Below, piece by piece: positions 26,994-32,397 of a stretch of DNA of 32,397 nt. A model generated the notes under the pieces. That model did not search any database, was not told the origin of the DNA, and worked only from the letters and a program-made list of their open reading frames with translations. Position 1 is the first letter of the stretch. Every line of letters begins with the position of its first letter. This DNA is from an uncultured Clostridia bacterium (GTDB lineage Bacteria > Bacillota > Clostridia > Christensenellales > CAG-314): contig CANQJK010000015.1 in assembly GCA_947624235.1 (NCBI GenBank), positions 1-32,397 on the forward strand, written 5' to 3'. The position numbers were made by a program, and so were the translations under genes.

Positions 26994-27746
26994 TTATTTT
27001 CCTATTTTGTCTCGTCTTTCTGGCACAAACGAGTCGAATATCATATTGTCAAAGTAATCGTGCAAGTCGTCAAATTGTTCCTGACTTCTTACCGTCCAAC
27101 AAAGTATCGGCACTTTTTTGCGCCATTTGTCCAGGGCTTTGTTGGTTTTTAGCGTCGCCGCGTCGTAAGCGACAAATTGACTGCCGTTCCACTTGCAAAA
27201 TTTCAGGTTGGTAAGCAAGTGACTTTTTAGCGCGCCGAACACTCCCTTAAAACTGCACGCAAGCTGTCCGCGGATCACTTCGGGGGCGTTCTTTTTGAAC
27301 CACCTGACGATAAAGGGATCGAAGGACTCTATGCAGTAGCGTCCGCCGTACCCTTTGAGCATGTCGTAGGTCTTTTGCTCCGTGACGCCGATTTTTGCGT
27401 GAGTTTTGATCTCCACAACGAGGTTTGCGCCCTTTGCCGATTGCAAAAACTCCTCAAAAGTGGGCACGACGCAGTCGGTATCCAGCAGACGAAGCTTTCT
27501 CAATTGCTCAAAAGTTATGTCGCAAATTTTCCCTTCCGCGCCCGTCATGCGTTTTAGCGTGTCGTCGTGAAAAACCACCAACACGCCGTCCGCCGTCATC
27601 TGAACGTCCGTTTCGATGCCGAAGCCCATTTCCGTCGCCCTTTCAAATGCGGGCAGACTGTTTTCGGGCACGCCGTTACCGTTGTCGAACAGTCCTCTGT
27701 GCGCTATGTAGGTGTCTGTGAGCCACCTGTACTTTTCGTTTATCAA
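26994..27746 (-). CDS. Glycerophosphodiester phosphodiesterase
   Basis: GDPD enzymes cleave glycerophosphodiesters to glycerol-3-phosphate and an alcohol, using a metal ion. The 250-residue product has HRG (16-18), PENSLPAF (27-34), the metal ligands Glu45 and Asp47 (in IETDVQMTADG) and His60-Asp61, all family hallmarks. No signal peptide or membrane helix is seen, so it is probably cytoplasmic. The TTG at 27746 is chosen because GGAGGT lies 4 bases before it and the family begins at once; a longer ATG start at 27809 adds 21 residues with no match. The next gene, the giant protein, starts 11 bases downstream, so this is likely the first gene of a two-gene operon. Confidence 0.9.
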   Translation of the reverse strand: MINEKYRWLTDTYIAHRGLFDNGNGVPENSLPAFERATEMGFGIETDVQMTADGVLVVFHDDTLKRMTGAEGKICDITFEQLRKLRLLDTDCVVPTFEEFLQSAKGANLVVEIKTHAKIGVTEQKTYDMLKGYGGRYCIESFDPFIVRWFKKNAPEVIRGQLACSFKGVFGALKSHLLTNLKFCKWNGSQFVAYDAATLKTNKALDKWRKKVPILCWTVRSQEQFDDLHDYFDNMIFDSFVPERRDKIGK

Positions 27747-27946
27747 GTTGACCTCCACAAAAAGGCATATGACAAATTGAACATGTTTGCATGTACATAT
27801 ATTTGTCAATTTAATATTATATAATGAAACATATTAAAATGCAACTGTATAAGCCAAATTTTTACAAAGTGATTTTTGCTATGTCGATTTTTTGATATGT
27901 CCAACGCAAATTATCCCCTCACGGTAACAATATTATTCGCCGAGAG

Positions 27947-27975
27947 TAGACAAAAAGGACTGTTTCGGTTATAAT
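27947..27975 (+). promoter_or_regulatory. Promoter of lepA
   Basis: TAGACA (27947-27952, five of six consensus bases), 17 bases, then a perfect TATAAT (27970-27975). Transcription would start near 27982, about 22 bases before the lepA ATG. Confidence 0.8.
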
Positions 27976-28003
27976 TAAGTAACGAATTTTTAACGGTACG
28001 ACT

Positions 28004-29803
28004 ATGTCACAACAAAACACACGAAATTTTTGTATAATCGCGCATATCGACCACGGCAAAAGCACGTTGGCAGACCGTCTTATGGAGTACACGGGACAGG
28101 TCGCCAAGCGAGATCTGGAAGCGCAGATGTTGGATTCTATGGATATCGAGCGCGAACGCGGTATCACGATAAAACTTACGCCCGTCCGCATGACTTACAG
28201 CCGTGACGGCGTAGACTACACCCTCAACCTGATAGACACCCCCGGGCACGTCGATTTCAACTACGAAGTGTCCCGTTCGTTGGCGGCTTGCGAGGGAGCG
28301 TTGTTGGTGGTGGACGCGTCGCAGGGCGTGGAAGCGCAGACGCTTGCCAATTGCTATCTTGCGTTGGAAAACGATCTCGAAATAATTCCCGTCATCAACA
28401 AAATAGACCTGCCCTCTGCCGACGTTGAGGGCGCAAAAAAGGAAATAGAGGACGCTATCGGCTTGGACGCGAGCATGGCTCCGCTTGTATCCGCCAAGGA
28501 AGGCATCAACATCAAGGACGTTTTGGACGCGGTGGTAGATCTGGTGCCTGCCCCCGACGGCGACGAAAACAAACCGCTCAAAGCGCTCATTTTCGACTGC
28601 CAATACGACAACTACAAGGGCGTCATCATCTTTTGTCGCATAGTGGACGGCGTCGTTCGCGTGGGTACTAACATCAAGATGTTTCAAACGGAGGGCAAAA
28701 CGTTCGACGTGACGGAAGTGGGGATATTCGCACCCCGCATGCAACCGACCGATTGCCTCAAAGCGGGGGACGTGGGATACGTCTGCGCAAGCATCAAGAC
28801 GGTCTCCGACACCAAAGTGGGCGACACGCTGACGGATTCGCGCAACCCGTGTAAGGAACATCTTCACGGCTACAAAGAAGTAAAGCCCATGGTCTTTTGC
28901 GGAATATTCCCCGCGGACGGGAGCAAATACAACGACCTCAAAGAATCGTTGGAAAAGCTCAAACTCAACGACGCGTCCCTCACCTACGAGCCTGACGTTT
29001 CCGTTGCGTTGGGCTTCGGTTTCCGTTGCGGCTTTTTGGGGCTGTTGCACATGGAGATAATTCAGGAACGTCTGGAAAGGGAGTTCGACCTCGATTTGGT
29101 CACGACGGCGCCCGGCGTAGAGTACAAGGTGTTTACCACGCAGGGAGAGGTGCTAATGATAGACAACCCCACAAAACTTCCCCCTCCAACGCTCATAGAG
29201 CACATCGAAGAGCCGATAGTGCGCGCAGAAATTTTCTCTCCGCCCGAATACGTCGGCGACGTTATGGGGTTGTGTCAGGACAAGCGCGGTGTGTTTTGCG
29301 ATATGGTGTATCTCGACACCCGTCGCGTCAAACTCACCTACGACATCCCCTTGAACGAGATAATCTACAACTTTTTCGACTCTCTCAAATCGCGCACGCG
29401 CGGTTACGCCAGTTTGGACTACGAACTGAAAGGGTTTGCCACGGGTAAGCTTGTGCGTTTGGATATGCTGTTGAACGGCGAGGTGTGCGACGCGCTGTCG
29501 ATAATCGTCAACGAGGAACGCGCCTACGCACGCGGACGTCAAATGGCGGAAAAATTGAAGGAAGCCATTCCCCGCCAGATGTTCGAAATACCCATTCAGG
29601 CGGCCATCGGCAACAAGATAATCGCCCGCGAAACGGTAAAGGCGTTGAGAAAGGACGTTCTTGCCAAGTGCTACGGGGGAGATATCACGCGCAAAAAGAA
29701 ACTGCTCGAAAAGCAAAAAGAGGGCAAAAAGCGCATGCGTCAGGTGGGATCCGTGTCCGTTCCGTCCGAAGCCTTTATGTCCATTCTCAAAATAGACGAC
29801 TGA
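28004..29803 (+). CDS. lepA: Elongation factor 4 (LepA)
   Basis: LepA is a ribosome-binding GTPase that affects translocation and ribosome assembly under stress. The 599-residue product has G1 AHIDHGKST (about 13-21), switch region DTPGHVDF with the catalytic His, NKIDLPSA (G4), then domains 2-3 and the LepA-specific C-terminus with the Lys/Arg-rich end ([19 protein letters not shown]). The length is typical. The ATG at 28004 lies 22 bases from the predicted transcription start, so the leader is short. In many Firmicutes lepA is followed by hemW. Here an aldo/keto reductase lies between the two. Confidence 0.98.
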   Translation: MSQQNTRNFCIIAHIDHGKSTLADRLMEYTGQVAKRDLEAQMLDSMDIERERGITIKLTPVRMTYSRDGVDYTLNLIDTPGHVDFNYEVSRSLAACEGALLVVDASQGVEAQTLANCYLALENDLEIIPVINKIDLPSADVEGAKKEIEDAIGLDASMAPLVSAKEGINIKDVLDAVVDLVPAPDGDENKPLKALIFDCQYDNYKGVIIFCRIVDGVVRVGTNIKMFQTEGKTFDVTEVGIFAPRMQPTDCLKAGDVGYVCASIKTVSDTKVGDTLTDSRNPCKEHLHGYKEVKPMVFCGIFPADGSKYNDLKESLEKLKLNDASLTYEPDVSVALGFGFRCGFLGLLHMEIIQERLEREFDLDLVTTAPGVEYKVFTTQGEVLMIDNPTKLPPPTLIEHIEEPIVRAEIFSPPEYVGDVMGLCQDKRGVFCDMVYLDTRRVKLTYDIPLNEIIYNFFDSLKSRTRGYASLDYELKGFATGKLVRLDMLLNGEVCDALSIIVNEERAYARGRQMAEKLKEAIPRQMFEIPIQAAIGNKIIARETVKALRKDVLAKCYGGDITRKKKLLEKQKEGKKRMRQVGSVSVPSEAFMSILKIDD

Positions 29804-29989
29804 TAGTGTCCTCGCGTAACGTTTGCGCATAGCAATGCAACCGAGGCAAATGCGGTCGAAACAGGGCAATTTGTACCCTTCAAATATAAAATTTTGTTTG
29901 TGCAGTCCGTAATCAGCGTGCTATTTAGCGCGCAACGACGGTTTTGCAACGCCGAAGGGCAAAAATAACGCAAAGAAGGTGTAAACAAA

Positions 29990-30817
29990 ATGCAAAACAA
30001 CTTTACTACGCAAAACGGCATATCCATTCCGTCGGTGGGGCTGGGCACTTGGCAAAGCGCACCGCAAGACGCCTATAACGCCGTCCGTTGGGCGATAGAC
30101 GCAGGTTATCGTCACATAGACACGGCGTTTGCCTACGGAAACGAAGCGGATGTCGGTAGAGCCATTCGCGACAGCGGAGTCGCCCGCGAACAGATATTCG
30201 TCACCACTAAATTGCCCGCAGACGTCAAGGACGCAGAGGGCGCAAAGCGTCATTTTTACCAATCTTTGCAAAATTTGGGCACGGATTTTATCGATTTGTA
30301 CCTCATCCATGCGCCGTGGCCCTGGGCAGAGATAGGCAAAGATTGCACCGACGGCAACATCGTCGTGTGGAAGGAAATGATAAAATTCAGGCAACAGGGA
30401 CTGGCGCGCGAGATAGGCGTATCCAATTTTCGCCCCGACGACATAGAACCGCTGTTAAAGGAGACGGGCGTGCTTCCGTCCGTTGACCAAATTCGCTTTT
30501 TTGTGGGCAACATGCAACTGCCTGTAACAAATTATTGCCAAAGCAAGGGCATAGTGGTAGAAGCGTATTCTCCCCTTGCCACGGGCGGACTTTTGCTGAA
30601 TAAGCAACTTTCTCAAATCGCTTCGCGCTACGGCGTGAGCGTTGCGCAGGTGTGCATACGTTACTGCCTGCACAAAAACACCCTTCCTTTGCCCAAATCC
30701 GTCAATCAGGCGCGCATTGAGCAAAATTTCCGCCTCGATTTTGACTTGTCCGACGAGGATGTGAGGGCGTTGGACGGTTTGGAAGGCACGGGACCTTATC
30801 GTTATTTGCGTAGCTGA
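29990..30817 (+). CDS. Aldo/keto reductase
   Basis: This cytoplasmic NADPH-dependent oxidoreductase has the catalytic tetrad at Asp44, Tyr49, Lys74 and His107 (motifs HIDTAFAYGNE, VTTKLPAD and LYLIHAPWPW). The C-terminal LPLPKSVNQARIEQNF binds the cofactor. The 275 residues fit the bacterial 2,5-diketo-gluconate/glyoxal reductase-like group, but the substrate cannot be told. A good AGAAGGTG ribosome site lies upstream of the ATG. It follows lepA after 186 bases and precedes hemW by 26 bases, so it may share the hemW transcript. Confidence 0.93.
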   Translation: MQNNFTTQNGISIPSVGLGTWQSAPQDAYNAVRWAIDAGYRHIDTAFAYGNEADVGRAIRDSGVAREQIFVTTKLPADVKDAEGAKRHFYQSLQNLGTDFIDLYLIHAPWPWAEIGKDCTDGNIVVWKEMIKFRQQGLAREIGVSNFRPDDIEPLLKETGVLPSVDQIRFFVGNMQLPVTNYCQSKGIVVEAYSPLATGGLLLNKQLSQIASRYGVSVAQVCIRYCLHKNTLPLPKSVNQARIEQNFRLDFDLSDEDVRALDGLEGTGPYRYLRS

Positions 30818-30843
30818 TTTTTTGCTTTTGGTGTATTTACGAT

Positions 30844-31968
30844 ATGCACGGTAACAAGTATTCTATCTATGTACATATTCCGTTTTGCAAAGCGCGGTGC
30901 GGTTACTGCGCTTTTTGCTCCTGCACCGATTATTCCCTTGCAGACCGTTATTTTGACAAACTTTTTGCAGAAATAGAGCATTTTTCCGACAAAACCAAGC
31001 CTATCTACACGGTCTACATTGGCGGAGGCACGCCCTCGACGGTGGGAACGAAGCGTCTTGACGCGCTTTTTGGCAAACTTCGGGAGTGTTTCGACCTGTC
31101 CGTAGCGGAAGAGATCACCGTGGAATGCAATCCCGAAAGCGCCGATCTGCCCCTGCTTCAATGTCTTGCGCGCAATGGCGTGGACCGCGTCAGTTTCGGC
31201 TTGCAGAGCGTCAACAACGACACTTTGCGCAGGATAGGACGATTGCACACGTTTGAAGATTTTCTCAACGCCTTTGACCTTGCCCGCAACGTTGGCATCA
31301 AAAACGTCAACGCCGACCTCATTTTGGGCTTGCCCGAAACAAAAGAGGACTTTTTCCATTCCGTAACTTGTCTTGCTCGCCTGCCTGTTTCGCATGTGAG
31401 CGTTTACGCGTTGGAACTTCACGAAGGCACGCCCCTTTTTGCTCAATTTGCCGACAAACCGCCCTTCACAGACGACGAGCAGGCGGATATGTACGACAAA
31501 GCGGTGCAATTGCTTGCGGAAATGGGACTGGAACGGTACGAAATATCCAACTTTGCCAAGAGGGGCTACGAGTGCAAACACAACCTCAATTATTGGCAGG
31601 AGGGCAGATATTTTGCATTTGGCGCTTCGGCAAGCGGTTTTGTGGAAAACGAACGCTTCACCCAACCGCAAAGCGTGCAAGGGTATCTTGACGCGTCCCT
31701 TTGCCGATTGCACGAGACGACGGAGTCTATCTCCTTGGCGGAAGAAGCCAACGAATTTGTGATGTTGGGCTTGCGCCTTGCAGAGGGCATTTCCCTTTCG
31801 GAGTTTTCCGCCCGCTACAACGCCGACTTTTGGACCTTCTTTTCCTCGGCGAGGCGTTTGGCGGAGCAGGGCTTTTTGACTGTGACGGGAGACAGGGTAG
31901 CAGTGCCCGGGGACAAGTTCTACGTTGTCGATTCCGTCCTTGCCGAACTTTGGCACTCCAACGAGTAG
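30844..31968 (+). CDS. hemW: HemW-like radical SAM protein (heme chaperone type)
   Basis: The 374-residue product has the radical SAM cysteines Cys15, Cys19 and Cys22 (in IPFCKARCGYC), then FCSC, plus GGGTPST, ECNPES and SFGLQS. These match the HemW/HemN family. The HemN-specific CxC-type fourth cysteine is not in its usual place, while Phe24 sits after the cluster as in HemW, so a heme-binding chaperone is more likely than coproporphyrinogen dehydrogenase. HemW loads heme onto apoproteins. The usual next gene in Firmicutes, hrcA, does not follow in this window. Confidence 0.93.
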   Translation: MHGNKYSIYVHIPFCKARCGYCAFCSCTDYSLADRYFDKLFAEIEHFSDKTKPIYTVYIGGGTPSTVGTKRLDALFGKLRECFDLSVAEEITVECNPESADLPLLQCLARNGVDRVSFGLQSVNNDTLRRIGRLHTFEDFLNAFDLARNVGIKNVNADLILGLPETKEDFFHSVTCLARLPVSHVSVYALELHEGTPLFAQFADKPPFTDDEQADMYDKAVQLLAEMGLERYEISNFAKRGYECKHNLNYWQEGRYFAFGASASGFVENERFTQPQSVQGYLDASLCRLHETTESISLAEEANEFVMLGLRLAEGISLSEFSARYNADFWTFFSSARRLAEQGFLTVTGDRVAVPGDKFYVVDSVLAELWHSNE

Positions 31969-32397
31969 TCCTTTGCCCGCTTGTATGTGTATTGCAATTT
32001 TATCGTTTGCCGAACTACAAAAAATTCTTTTCTTTCTCATTCTCAACTTAATCTCATTTTTTTGTCGGCGTTTTATTTTTTTTCACTCGGCAGTGGTTTG
32101 CTTTATCTCGGTTTGTTGCCTCTCGTGTATAGTAATGTAAACTTGTTATTCACGGTTTGTCGTTCGTCCTGTTATTCTAAAAAATATATATTTCTAGTGG
32201 TTCCGTTTCGATTTTCTCGTAGACTATTATTCAAAACGTTTAGTAGAGAGGAATTTCTTGTCGGTGGCGAAATCACCGTGTCGGTGCACGTGGCAAGGTT
32301 TATATTCTTCTCTTTCCGTCTCAAAAACGTTGAACAATGACGAAAAATCGCATTTTACATACTACTATTTCAGACATAATATTCTAAAATCGTCAAA
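31969..32397. other. Noncoding tail of the window, nothing recognised
   Basis: About 430 bases, AT-rich and T-heavy on the + strand, with no ribosome site preceding a credible start, no strong hairpin and no match to the repeat modules. The longest open frame (about 31981-32340) would give a hydrophobic, Cys- and Phe-rich product with no family, and is thought to be chance. Confidence 0.6.

Noticed and set aside
31981..32340. 119-codon hydrophobic open frame after hemW
   Set aside because: Low-complexity composition, no ribosome site and no recognisable family; it follows from T-rich sequence.

Overview
The window reads like the chromosome of an anaerobic low-to-mid GC Firmicute, probably an uncultured gut-type Clostridia. 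Supporting signs are GGAGG-type ribosome sites, TTG starts, a CIRCE-controlled groESL operon, CdaA, DivIVA, an lgt whose active-site loop has the Gram-positive form, the lepA/hemW neighbourhood and a diaminopimelate dehydrogenase. No rRNA, tRNA, CRISPR array, transposase or phage gene was found. Placement below class is a guess.

Layout. 1-528: repeat debris, a small tandem repeat and a consensus promoter for lgt. 529-4425: lgt (with an unusual membrane extension), pncB and a divIVA-like gene on the + strand. 4601-8135: a heavy-metal exporter-like permease and a large fused ABC transporter. 8136-9088: repeat cluster 2. 9089-11002: groEL and groES on the - strand with CIRCE and promoter. 11209-12399: an acidic membrane-anchored DUF2188-like protein and dCMP deaminase. 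12784-13949: an AT-richer two-gene island, a divergent XRE regulator and a lipoprotein. 14224-16278: diaminopimelate dehydrogenase (-), cdaA (+) and a 44-residue membrane peptide. 16279-17649: repeat cluster 3, a terminator and an AT-rich degenerate repeat tract. 17650-21767: aspartokinase and two flavoproteins. 21960-22509: repeat cluster 4. 22510-27746: a glycerophosphodiesterase and a 1490-residue repetitive Cys/His-rich membrane-anchored protein, one operon on the - strand. 28004-31968: lepA, an aldo/keto reductase and hemW. The last 430 bases hold nothing recognisable.

Much of the gene content is housekeeping for the envelope and cell cycle: lipoprotein maturation, NAD salvage, a polar or division scaffold, peptidoglycan precursor supply (aspartokinase and diaminopimelate dehydrogenase), c-di-AMP synthesis, protein folding and translation quality control.

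The most unusual signal is noncoding. Four clusters (about 1-316, 8340-9088, 16279-16910 and 21960-22509) share a modular dispersed repeat. One module folds into two hairpins whose stems change in a compensatory way between four copies, and one hairpin keeps a wobble pair that is favourable only on one strand. This points to a structured RNA, or a mobile element with selected structure. A short second module starts right at the 3' ends of three genes. A separate terminator-like hairpin family also occurs four times. Among proteins, the standouts are the Lgt fusion, the giant Cys/His repeat protein, and the 44-residue peptide where cdaR would normally lie.
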